DNA from: UBA9715 sp003452695
GTDB taxonomy: Bacteria > Actinomycetota > Coriobacteriia > Coriobacteriales > Eggerthellaceae
Assembly (NCBI GenBank): GCA_946625225.1
Contig: CAMOTA010000117.1
Span: 1-8,540 of the forward strand
Length of the DNA: 8,540 bases
Reading direction: 5' to 3'
The notes below the pieces were generated by a model. That model searched no databases, was not told the DNA's origin, and worked only from the letters and a program-made list of their open reading frames with translations. The translations under genes and the position numbers were made by a program. Each line of letters opens with the position of its first letter. Position 1 is the first letter of the stretch. Below are positions 1-6,218 of this stretch, one piece after another.

Positions 1-1684
1 GGTACGAACCGTCGTAGACCGTACACTTCACGTCTACCATCGGATACCCGGCAAGGAAGCCTTCCGCCATGGCGTCTTGCACGCCCTTGTCGACCGCGGG
101 GATGAGGCCGCCCGGAATCGCGCCGCCCTTAATCTCGTCCACGAACTCGTAGCCCATGCCCGGATTCGGCTCGAGGCGAAGCCAGCAGTCGCCGAACTGG
201 CCGGACCCGCCCGTCTGCTTCTTGTGGCGGCCCTGCGCCTCGGCCTTGTTGCGGATGGTCTCGCGATAGGGAATGCGCACGGGAATGAGCTGGGCTTCCA
301 CATTGGCGCTTTCCTTCATGCGGATGAGCAGCGTGTTAATCTGCTCGTCGCCCATGGCGTTCACGATGGTCTGGTGCGTTTCCTCGTCGCGACGGATCTG
401 GATGGTCGGGTCGGTCTCCGCCGCGCGGGCCAGGAACGTGCCCAGCTTGTCCTCTTCCTTCTTGTTCACGGCTTCGATGGCCACCGGGTACAACGGCTCG
501 GGGAACGGAATCGGGGCGATTTCGATGTTGCCGGACTGCGAGAACGTGTCGGAGGGACGGGCGTCGTCGAGCTTCGGGATGATGATGATATCGCCAGCCT
601 TCGCGGACTTCATCTCGGTGGACTCCTTGCCCATCATGACGAGCAGCTTGCCCACGCGGTTCTTGTCGCCCGTGCGCGAGTTCACGAGGTCCTGGCCGGG
701 CTCGAGAACGCCGGTCAGCACCTTTATGAAGGAAAGGCGCCCCACGAAGGCGTCAGCCGTGGTCTTGAACACGAAGCCCGCGGGCTCGCCGTTCTCGTCG
801 ATGTGGATCTTGTCGCCGTTGGCAAGGACGTAGGCTGCATGCTCGCGCGGATGCGGGAAGAAGGTGGCGATATCTTCCATCAGGCCCTGGATGCCCTGCT
901 TGATGATGGTGGAACCCGTGTAAACGGGGATGAAGATGCCCTGGTTAATGGCATCGTGGATGCATTTTTCCAGTTCCTCCTGCGTAACCTCTTCGCCTTC
1001 GAGGTACTTCATCATAACTTCCTCGTCGGCTTCGGCAACGGCGTCTATCAGGCGCTCGCGCGCGCTATCGGCGCGCTCCTGGTATTCGGCGGGAATGTCT
1101 TCGACGCGCTCGGATTCGTCGTCCTTTCCGAAGTAACGCGCCTTCATGCGCACGATGTCGATAACGCCCTGGAAATCGCTTTCCTGGCCGATCGGCAGCG
1201 TTACCGGCGACAGGCGCTTGCCGAAACGAGCGTGCAAAAGAGCCATGGCGGCGCCGAAGTCCGCATGCTCGCGGTCGACGTGGTTGATGAAGATGGAGCG
1301 CGAGATGTTCATCTTCTCGGCTTCCTTCCACAGCTTCGTGGTCATGACCTGCGGGCCATCCACTGCGTCGACCACGAACATGGCCATTTCGGCCGCATAC
1401 ATCGTGGCAATGGTGTCTCCTATGAAATCGGGATGTCCCGACGTGTCGAGCAGGTTAATCTTGAAATCCTTGTAGGGAACGGGGGCAACCGAGGTGCTGA
1501 TGGTGAATTTGCGCCGGATTTCCTCGTCGTCGAAGTCCAGGTAGGACTTGCCGTCGTGGGTCGTGCCCATGCGCGGCGTGCGACCGGAAACATGAAGCAT
1601 CGCCTCGGCAAGCGATGTCTTGCCGGCGCCGTCTTGGCCGACGAGGACGATGTTGCGCACATGCTCGGGAATGGGAGCAGCCAT
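1..1684 (-). CDS. Elongation factor G-like translational GTPase, 3' part beyond window
   Basis: Ribosome-associated GTPase of the EF-G family; 561 codons are visible and the usual ~690 would continue past position 1, so it is cut by the window, not truncated in the genome. The start at 1684 is fixed because the next upstream ATG (1703) runs into a stop after five codons. The P-loop GQDGAGKT lies at residues 16-23, G3 is DTSGHPDF (80-87) with the catalytic-type His84, and G4 is NHVD (134-137) rather than NKxD. Domain II follows at about 290-390, domain III at about 395-470, and domain IV with GGSGQFG near 490-500. The segment EEIRRKFTIS replaces the canonical switch I RGITI. These departures match the EF-G-like paralogue family common in Clostridia and Actinobacteria more than the str-operon FusA, which carries AHIDAGKTT and DTPGHVDF. 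Exact role of this paralogue is not known to me. It has its own predicted promoter and is not obviously in an operon. Confidence 0.93.
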   Translation of the reverse strand, partial: MAAPIPEHVRNIVLVGQDGAGKTSLAEAMLHVSGRTPRMGTTHDGKSYLDFDDEEIRRKFTISTSVAPVPYKDFKINLLDTSGHPDFIGDTIATMYAAEMAMFVVDAVDGPQVMTTKLWKEAEKMNISRSIFINHVDREHADFGAAMALLHARFGKRLSPVTLPIGQESDFQGVIDIVRMKARYFGKDDESERVEDIPAEYQERADSARERLIDAVAEADEEVMMKYLEGEEVTQEELEKCIHDAINQGIFIPVYTGSTIIKQGIQGLMEDIATFFPHPREHAAYVLANGDKIHIDENGEPAGFVFKTTADAFVGRLSFIKVLTGVLEPGQDLVNSRTGDKNRVGKLLVMMGKESTEMKSAKAGDIIIIPKLDDARPSDTFSQSGNIEIAPIPFPEPLYPVAIEAVNKKEEDKLGTFLARAAETDPTIQIRRDEETHQTIVNAMGDEQINTLLIRMKESANVEAQLIPVRIPYRETIRNKAEAQGRHKKQTGGSGQFGDCWLRLEPNPGMGYEFVDEIKGGAIPGGLIPAVDKGVQDAMAEGFLAGYPMVDVKCTVYDGSY

Positions 1685-1737
1685 GTTAACCACCATCTTT
1701 CATCCAAGGGCTTTTGCCCGTTTACACACAGTAGAAC

Positions 1738-1766
1738 AGTGTAGCCGATTTTCACTGCAATGTCGC
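1738..1766 (-). promoter_or_regulatory. Candidate promoter of the EF-G-like gene
   Basis: On the minus strand GCGACA (1761-1766) and TACACT (1738-1743) are separated by exactly 17 bases, giving 4/6 matches to each consensus box. Transcription would begin near 1731, leaving a leader of roughly 47 bases before the ATG at 1684. It lies in the 131-bp gap behind the amidohydrolase gene, so the GTPase can be transcribed alone. A short CCTGCT/AGCAGG stem at 1776-1793 sits just upstream but has no T-run and is not a convincing terminator. Confidence 0.4.
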
Positions 1767-1815
1767 GATAATTCGCCTGCTTGAATCAGCAGGGGCCGAC
1801 CGCACGAGGCGTTTG

Positions 1816-3114
1816 CTACAGTTCGGCTTGAATGCGCTTCGTCCGCTGGGCCACTTCGGCTTTGACGCGCTCGATGTCCATCGTGGGCCAGTTGCCGTCG
1901 CGATAGACCACCTTGCCGTCGCACATGGTCAGAACGACGTCGGAACCATGCCCTGCGTAGACGACGTTCGTCAGCATGTCGTTCACGGGGCACCACGACG
2001 GCCCGCTTACGTCGAGCACGCACAGGTCCGCCTTGAAGCCCTGCTTCAAGGCGCCGCAGTCCTCGCGGCCCTGGGCAAGGGCCCCGGCCCGCGTTGCCGC
2101 ATGCAGCGCTTGTTTCGGGGTGATAAGGGTCGGGTCCAGTTCATGCCCCTTGGGCAGAAGCGCCATAAGGTACAGGTCCTGGAACATGTCGTGGTTGTTG
2201 TTGGAGGCCATGCCATCCGTGCCGAGGGCGACGTTAACGCCGGCTTCGAGCATTTTCGCGACCGGCGCGAACCCGCTTGAAAGCTTCATGTTGGAGGCGG
2301 GATTGTGGACGACCGTCGCGCCGTTGCGCGCGAGAATGGAGATGTCTTCATCGTCCACGTACACGCAGTGCGCCGCGATCATTCCCACGTCCATGGCTCC
2401 GAGGGACTCGAGCCATTGCACGGGCGATTTCCCGTCATGGCGCTTTCGGCATTCGTCGGTCTCGGATTTCGTTTCGGCCACGTGCACGTGCACGGGCAGG
2501 CTGTAGCGCTTTGCCGTGTCGAAGACGCTTTTGGCGGTAATGTCGTTGTTCGTGTACTCCGCGTGGATGCACATGTCGAACTTCAGGCGCCCGTTTGCCG
2601 CACCGTGCACGGACTCGGCTCCGAATACCATCTCGTCGAATACGGTTTCGTATTCCTGGATGGGCTTTGGCTCGAATGCGATGGGAGACGTGCACAAGTT
2701 GGCTTTCATGCCCGCTTCTTCCACCGCCTTGGCGCGCTCGGCTGTGTGGTAGTACATGTCGGAAAACGACACGGTGCCATAGCGCGCCATTTCGGCACAT
2801 GAGAGCAAGGTCGCCCAATAATTATCCTCGGGTGTCATCTTGGCTTCGAACGGCCAGCACTTCTGCTCGAGCCATGCCTGCAAAGGCAGGTTTTCGGCAA
2901 AGCCCCGCAGCAGCGTCATGGGGGCATGGGTATGCGCGTTGTAATGCGCGGCCATGAGCAGCTTCCCCGTTCCATCGAACACCTCTCCGTAGGCATCCGC
3001 GTCTTGCGGCGCATCTTGCCCGATATAGTCGATGGTGTCGCCCTTCACGCCAACGCAGCAGCTTGCGTGGTATTCCAAGGTTTCGTCCAGTATCGCAATG
3101 TTTTTAAACAGCAT
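1816..3114 (-). CDS. Amidohydrolase, methylthioadenosine/S-adenosylhomocysteine deaminase type
   Basis: A 432-residue cytosolic metal-dependent hydrolase of the amidohydrolase superfamily, in the branch that deaminates adenosine-like or other aminated heterocycles (MtaD/SsnA/TrzN group). The metal site is complete: HTH at residues 61-63 within NAHTHAPMTLLRG, H211 and E214 in HVHVAET, and D300 in ALGTDG. H249 in AAHCV and the HNPASNMKL motif (270-278) are the usual substrate-side elements, and IHAEYT (183-188) supplies another. Length is normal and both ends are intact. The start is well chosen: AAAGGAG sits 8 bases before the ATG. The reaction cannot be fixed from sequence; 5'-methylthioadenosine, S-adenosylhomocysteine and 5'-deoxyadenosine deamination, or a guanine/chlorohydrolase-like activity, are all possible. 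It is divergent from the Mrp gene and has a dyad over its -10 box, so it may be regulated. Confidence 0.92.
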   Translation of the reverse strand: MLFKNIAILDETLEYHASCCVGVKGDTIDYIGQDAPQDADAYGEVFDGTGKLLMAAHYNAHTHAPMTLLRGFAENLPLQAWLEQKCWPFEAKMTPEDNYWATLLSCAEMARYGTVSFSDMYYHTAERAKAVEEAGMKANLCTSPIAFEPKPIQEYETVFDEMVFGAESVHGAANGRLKFDMCIHAEYTNNDITAKSVFDTAKRYSLPVHVHVAETKSETDECRKRHDGKSPVQWLESLGAMDVGMIAAHCVYVDDEDISILARNGATVVHNPASNMKLSSGFAPVAKMLEAGVNVALGTDGMASNNNHDMFQDLYLMALLPKGHELDPTLITPKQALHAATRAGALAQGREDCGALKQGFKADLCVLDVSGPSWCPVNDMLTNVVYAGHGSDVVLTMCDGKVVYRDGNWPTMDIERVKAEVAQRTKRIQAEL

Positions 3115-3142
3115 CGAAACTCTCCTTTCATAGAGCGTTTTT

Positions 3143-3169
3143 GATTATAGGATTGTGTCGACTATAACC
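3143..3169 (-). promoter_or_regulatory. Perfect -10 box inside a 27-bp dyad, amidohydrolase promoter/operator
   Basis: The minus strand has an exact TATAAT (3144-3149), 29 bases before the amidohydrolase start. The box is one arm of an inverted repeat: gattatag (3143-3150) and ctataacc (3162-3169) are reverse complements at 7 of 8 positions with an 11-base spacer. No good -35 box is seen 16-18 bases upstream (GCTGGT at 17). A dyad over a -10 box with a poor -35 is typical of a site bound by a dimeric regulator, but no regulator gene is visible here. Confidence 0.4.
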
Positions 3170-3285
3170 AGCGAACAAAGTCCGCGAGCAAAAACAATAC
3201 GGAATAATCTGCTGCAGGCCGGCTGTTCCCGGATGCGCCCGCGGACCACCTCGATTGTTAAGCGCAGGCCAATGCCAGGCGGGTG

Positions 3286-3294
3286 TGCTATGAT
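3286..3294 (+). promoter_or_regulatory. Extended -10 promoter of the Mrp gene
   Basis: TGCTATGAT is an extended -10 (TGn plus TATGAT, 5/6). It lies 37 bases before the ATG at 3332, with a transcription start expected near 3301. No recognisable -35 hexamer is found at 16-18 bases upstream, which extended -10 promoters tolerate. Confidence 0.38.
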
Positions 3295-3331
3295 GCGCTG
3301 CAGTCAATAGATTGCGAGAGAGGGAGAGCGT

Positions 3332-4192
3332 ATGGCAGACCAGGAAGAGCTTGACTGCGGTGGTGCGTGCAGCGGTTGCAGCGTGGAAGGTTGCGGATCG
3401 CGCACGGAGCCGCCCAAACCGAAGGCACGCGTGAACGTGAAGCATATCATCGGAGTGGTGTCCGGCAAGGGAGGCGTGGGCAAGTCGCTCGTTACGAGCC
3501 TGCTCGCCGCCGAAATGCAGCGCAAGGGATTCACCGTGGGAATCCTGGACGCAGACATTACCGGCCCCTCCATACCGAAGACGTTCGGCATCCGCGGACG
3601 CCTGAACGCCGACGAGGACGGCATCAATCCCGCCCTGACCGATTCGGGGATAAAGGTGATGTCGCTGAACCTGATGCTTCCGCAGGACGACATGCCGGTG
3701 GCCTGGCGCGGACCAGTGATAACGGGCATCCTGAACCAGTTCTGGAACGAGACGAACTGGGAAGACGTGGACTACCTGTTCGTGGACATGCCCCCGGGAA
3801 CCTCCGACGTGTTCCTTACCGTGATGCAGTCCTTCCCGCTCGACGGCATCGTTTCGGTGTCGGCTCCGCAGGAGCTTGTTGCCATGATCGTCGGCAAGGC
3901 GGTGAACCTGGCCCACGACATGAACGTGTCGGTGCTCGGCCTGGTGGAGAACATGGCCTATTTCAAGTGCGACGAGTGCGGCAAAGAGCACTTCATCTTC
4001 GGCGAACCGCAGGGGAAGGCCATCGCGCGCCGATACCAGATTCCATCGTATGCCACGTTGCCGATGGACCCGGCGTTCGCGCGCCTGTGCGACGAGGGCA
4101 AGGTGGAAACCTACGATGTGAACGGCGCGCTCGATCCCATCATCGACCAGATAGAAGCCGTCGCAGCCCGCAAGGACGCCGCCGAGGCATAG
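3332..4192 (+). CDS. Mrp/NBP35-family Fe-S cluster carrier P-loop ATPase
   Basis: A 286-residue cytosolic ATPase that in this family binds and hands over [4Fe-4S] clusters to apoproteins as a homodimer. The deviant Walker A GKGGVGKS is at 45-52, the A' motif DADITGPS at 73-80, and the Walker B/switch VDMPPGTSD at 151-159. The family's bridging CxxC is present as C213 and C216 (KCDECG). The N-terminus adds a cysteine group C9, C13, C16, C21 (CX3CX2CX4C), which resembles the extra N-terminal cluster of NBP35-type proteins more than plain bacterial Mrp/ApbC. Length is normal for a form without the DUF59 (MIP18) domain. The start is supported by AGGGAG ending 5 bases before the ATG. It is a single-gene unit with its own hairpin terminator. 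Family assignment is secure; the client proteins are not known. Confidence 0.95.
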   Translation: MADQEELDCGGACSGCSVEGCGSRTEPPKPKARVNVKHIIGVVSGKGGVGKSLVTSLLAAEMQRKGFTVGILDADITGPSIPKTFGIRGRLNADEDGINPALTDSGIKVMSLNLMLPQDDMPVAWRGPVITGILNQFWNETNWEDVDYLFVDMPPGTSDVFLTVMQSFPLDGIVSVSAPQELVAMIVGKAVNLAHDMNVSVLGLVENMAYFKCDECGKEHFIFGEPQGKAIARRYQIPSYATLPMDPAFARLCDEGKVETYDVNGALDPIIDQIEAVAARKDAAEA

Positions 4193-4220
4193 GGTAACGA
4201 TTCTGCATTCACCGAGATGC

Positions 4221-4254
4221 GAGCTGGAAGAACCGTTCTTGCAGCTCGTTCTTT
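4221..4254 (+). terminator. Rho-independent terminator after the Mrp gene
   Basis: An interrupted stem, GAGCTG-g-AAGAA, loop CCG, TTCTT-g-CAGCTC (4221-4247), is followed directly by GTTCTTT. It begins 28 bases after the Mrp stop and faces the convergent peptidase gene. Confidence 0.6.
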
Positions 4255-4309
4255 GCACCCAGCGCGATAGAGGCGCGTTTTTCCAAGAACTGCCGGACAG
4301 GCGCCCATG

Positions 4310-4345
4310 AAAAGGAGGTCGCAGCAGAAACGCTGCGACCTCCTT
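4310..4345 (-). terminator. Terminator of the C39-type peptidase gene, possibly bidirectional
   Basis: A perfect 14-bp stem (AAGGAGGTCGCAGC, 4312-4325, with its complement at 4332-4345) closes a 6-base loop. On the minus strand the stem runs into TTTT, and it lies 25 bases beyond the peptidase stop at 4371. On the plus strand it would back up the Mrp terminator, with a weaker pyrimidine tail (CTTC). Confidence 0.75.
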
Positions 4346-4370
4346 CTTCGTCCCGCGAATTTTCCGGAGA

Positions 4371-5450
4371 CTATTTGTCCTTGGAAATCTTGCTGAGCAC
4401 CGTCGCGAAATGATTCGAACGACCGTCCAGCCATTGCTGCATCTGCTTCTCGTTGTAGGGGCAACCTGCTCCCTCGCCCGTCTGGCCGCTGCTGTCGTTT
4501 GCATAGTACACGCCATCTTTGTAGTAATAGAAGACGATGAAGTGGCCATAGGGGAAGGTGCCGATCGGGCGTGCCGTACCGTCCGCCTTCTGCCAGATAG
4601 AGCCGGAGCCCGACGATATGATGACCACATGGCCCTGCTCAAGCTCGTTTCGCAGCTGCTCGGTCTTGTGGATGTCGCCGATAACGTCGTTCACGGCAAT
4701 CGTGTCGGACAAGCCCTCGCTTTCCAGCCAGACGCGCGCCTTGCCGCCCAGGTTCACCGTGGAATCCCCGTTGAAACCGGGGCCGCTCCAAACCTTCACG
4801 TTGTCTTTGTAGCGGTTCTCGTGCAGCAGGATGTTCACGCCCACGGTGAACGAAGTGGCGCCGCAGTTGCTGTCGTTGCCCTGCACCTGATGGTACTTGG
4901 CGCCATCGGAATGGTCGGCATCGTGCAACGCCTCTTCGGCCTTCTCCATTTTTTTCTGCGCATCTTCCAGCTCGTTGGCGATTTCGGCTTTGCGGGCCTC
5001 CAATTGCGCCACAAGTTGTTCCAGCTCGGCTTTCTTCTCTTTCGTCTGCAGAAGCTTTTCGCGGTAGAAAGCTTCGATGCGCTCGTAGCTGTCGTATTTG
5101 TTGATGGCCTCGGTAAGAGTCTGGCTGTCGAGCACCATCGACACGATATCGCGGTTGTTGTCGTAGTCCTTGTACAGGGCCACTGCGGCCTGGGACGACA
5201 CTTCCTCGGTTTTCTGCAGGTCCGCGGTAACCTCGCGCACCTCGGTTTCGGCGGCGCGAATCTCGCGCTTGTTCTCGGTCTGCTGGTCCAGGACCACCGT
5301 ATAGTTGGTAAGAGCCACCTGGTAGTTCGTCTTCAGCTCGTCGATGGTTGCCGCATGGGCGAAACCCGGCGTGAACGCGGAAACCGCACAGGTGAACGCC
5401 ACTGTGCCGGCCAATGCGCCGATTCGGTTGATTGCCTTGCTCGAAACCAT
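4371..5450 (-). CDS. Secreted coiled-coil protein with C39-type cysteine peptidase domain
   Basis: A 359-residue exported protein. Residues 1-33 are a classical signal peptide: basic N-terminus (KAINR), hydrophobic core, then a small-residue site at FAHA. Residues ~35-180 are charged heptad-like helix rich in E, K and Q, resembling the N-terminal coiled coil of PcsB/CwlO-type wall proteins. Residues ~187-355 form a papain-like domain of the C39_2 kind, with probable catalytic Cys196 (DSNCGATS), His303 (PYGHFIVF) and Asp319 (YYANDSSG). No ABC transporter domains are present, so it is not a bacteriocin exporter. The frame stays open to 5588, but the start at 5450 is chosen because the signal peptide begins there and AGAGGTG precedes it. 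Likely acts outside the cell on peptidoglycan cross-bridges or surface proteins; the substrate is inference. It is monocistronic, with a terminator at 4310-4345. Confidence 0.87.
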   Translation of the reverse strand: MVSSKAINRIGALAGTVAFTCAVSAFTPGFAHAATIDELKTNYQVALTNYTVVLDQQTENKREIRAAETEVREVTADLQKTEEVSSQAAVALYKDYDNNRDIVSMVLDSQTLTEAINKYDSYERIEAFYREKLLQTKEKKAELEQLVAQLEARKAEIANELEDAQKKMEKAEEALHDADHSDGAKYHQVQGNDSNCGATSFTVGVNILLHENRYKDNVKVWSGPGFNGDSTVNLGGKARVWLESEGLSDTIAVNDVIGDIHKTEQLRNELEQGHVVIISSGSGSIWQKADGTARPIGTFPYGHFIVFYYYKDGVYYANDSSGQTGEGAGCPYNEKQMQQWLDGRSNHFATVLSKISKDK

Positions 5451-5466
5451 TTGCACCTCTTCAAAA

Positions 5467-5486
5467 CGATTCTTGTCAGAATACCA
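5467..5486 (-). promoter_or_regulatory. Extended -10 of the peptidase gene overlapping a small dyad
   Basis: The minus strand reads TGGTATTCT (5478-5486), an extended -10 with TATTCT (4/6). Transcription would start near 5471, about 20 bases before the ATG. The same bases form a dyad on the plus strand, ATTCT-tgtc-AGAAT (5469-5482), preceded by CG. The CGATTCT half-site recurs at 5755-5761 before the divergent gene. Confidence 0.33.
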
Positions 5487-5574
5487 TATGAAGCGTTCGT
5501 CGTGTTCGCCCATCGAAACATCTTCACGCCAACTGCGGCCCGGATGTTGCAGAGTTCGCTCTGTGCAGCACGCC

Positions 5575-5699
5575 GGGCGGTCGAGCAAGAGGGGCGTGTG
5601 TTACGCCCGGATGCCTGATGCCCAGGAACTGGCCAGCGGCGCGGACGTAACGGCGACGGGGCTTGCTCCAGCTAACACGTCCCTCCTGCTCGACCGCCC
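5575..5699. repeat. 125-bp nested palindrome, structured RNA or palindromic repeat element
   Basis: Outer arms of 25 bases (5575-5599 and 5675-5699) are complementary at 23 positions, the first 13 of them perfectly (GGGCGGTCGAGCA). Inside lies a second inverted repeat, GTTACGCCCG (5600-5609) with CGGACGTAAC (5642-5651), 9/10. Inside that is a CCAG-gaa-CTGG hairpin near 5622-5632. A 23-base one-sided segment (5652-5674) can form its own small GGGG/CTCC stem, so the whole folds as a branched structure. Further out, TGCAGC (5564-5569) and GCTGCA (5702-5707) are also complementary. No T-run follows either end, so it is not a plain terminator. It sits between two divergent promoters and appears to be outside both leaders. 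Mismatches become G-U pairs slightly more often on the minus strand. It matches none of the riboswitch or SRP RNA signatures I know. Confidence 0.7.
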
Positions 5700-5743
5700 C
5701 CGCTGCAATCGTGGACCGTGACCGCCAAATATGCCCGCGTCGC

Positions 5744-5761
5744 AGAATCGCTTTCGATTCT
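5744..5761. promoter_or_regulatory. Perfect 7-bp dyad upstream of the small acidic protein gene
   Basis: AGAATCG-cttt-CGATTCT is a perfect inverted repeat. Its centre lies about 45 bases upstream of the start expected from the -10 at 5787-5792, the usual place for an activator site. It could equally form a 4-base-loop hairpin in any transcript passing through. Confidence 0.35.
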
Positions 5762-5783
5762 CGTGTGCGAACAGCTTCTGAAT

Positions 5784-5792
5784 TGCTATAGT
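5784..5792 (+). promoter_or_regulatory. Extended -10 promoter of the small acidic protein gene
   Basis: TGCTATAGT is an extended -10 with TATAGT (5/6), 36 bases before the ATG at 5829. The hexamer 17 bases upstream (TGTGCG) is a poor -35. The spacing and layout are the same as at the Mrp gene. Confidence 0.42.
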
Positions 5793-5828
5793 GGACTTGT
5801 TGTAAAGACCGGACCGAAGGGGGTCGAT

Positions 5829-6131
5829 ATGGGAGCAAAAGCCGAGGAGAAACTCGAGATTTCTCGTGATGAGCTGAAAACGTACCTGCATGCAAACCAT
5901 TCGATGTACATGGACGTTGACGGCGCAAGCTATTACCTTACGGATGTGAACGACCGCTACTGGCGCGTTCAGGACACTTCCAAGCTGAACGAGAAAGACC
6001 ACTACGTGGACTGCAGCGAGCTCGTGCCCACGCTTTCCGAATTCTTGGACTTGCCGTTTGGCGAGGCAGGAAAGTCAGTCAACGAACTGTTCGACGATGC
6101 CGTCTTCTATGCATCGGTGAAGGCTGAATAG
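5829..6131 (+). CDS. Small acidic protein of unknown function (100 aa)
   Basis: I do not recognise a family. The protein is 100 residues, strongly acidic (about 21 Asp/Glu against 10 Lys/Arg), with no signal peptide or membrane segment, so it is probably cytosolic. The N-terminal ~18 residues look helical and charged; the middle is rich in aromatic residues with a possible small beta-sheet (SMYMDVDGASYYLTDVNDRY); one cysteine (C64) occurs in YVDCSEL; the C-terminus again looks helical. Start choice is good: GAAGGGGG ends 5 bases before the ATG, while the frame upstream of it (open from 5718) lacks a ribosome site. Its extended -10 promoter and strong terminator at 6156-6182 make it a single-gene unit. 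It is transcribed away from the secreted peptidase, but the 378-bp gap and separate promoters give no functional link. Confidence 0.8.
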   Translation: MGAKAEEKLEISRDELKTYLHANHSMYMDVDGASYYLTDVNDRYWRVQDTSKLNEKDHYVDCSELVPTLSEFLDLPFGEAGKSVNELFDDAVFYASVKAE

Positions 6132-6155
6132 CAACAATCGCATATTGCCAAGACT

Positions 6156-6182
6156 GCGGCGCCATCAAGGCGCCGCTTTTCT
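6156..6182 (+). terminator. Strong rho-independent terminator after the small acidic protein
   Basis: A perfect 8-bp GC stem, GCGGCGCC-atcaa-GGCGCCGC (6156-6176), is followed by TTTTCT. It starts 24 bases after the stop at 6131 and only 36 bases separate its end from the transferase start. Confidence 0.88.
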
Positions 6183-6218
6183 ATTGCATGGCTAGAGCCT
6201 AAATGGAGGCGGACGGAG

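Noticed and set aside
77..1744. Long plus-strand open frame of 555 codons opposite the EF-G-like gene
   Set aside because: It is the antisense shadow of a GC-rich gene: low-complexity, Leu/Val/His-rich translation with no domain, no ribosome site, and it ends within the opposite gene's promoter region.
3128..4642. Minus-strand open frame of 504 codons across the Mrp gene
   Set aside because: Runs through two terminators and antisense to a clear ATPase; the translation is low-complexity and basic.
5451..5588. Extension of the peptidase gene upstream to 5588
   Set aside because: It would put 46 residues before a complete signal peptide, crosses the promoter and enters the palindrome; the ribosome site fits the start at 5450.
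4410..5618. Plus-strand open frame of 402 codons opposite the secreted peptidase
   Set aside because: Same antisense effect; the opposite strand has a signal peptide, catalytic motifs and a ribosome site.
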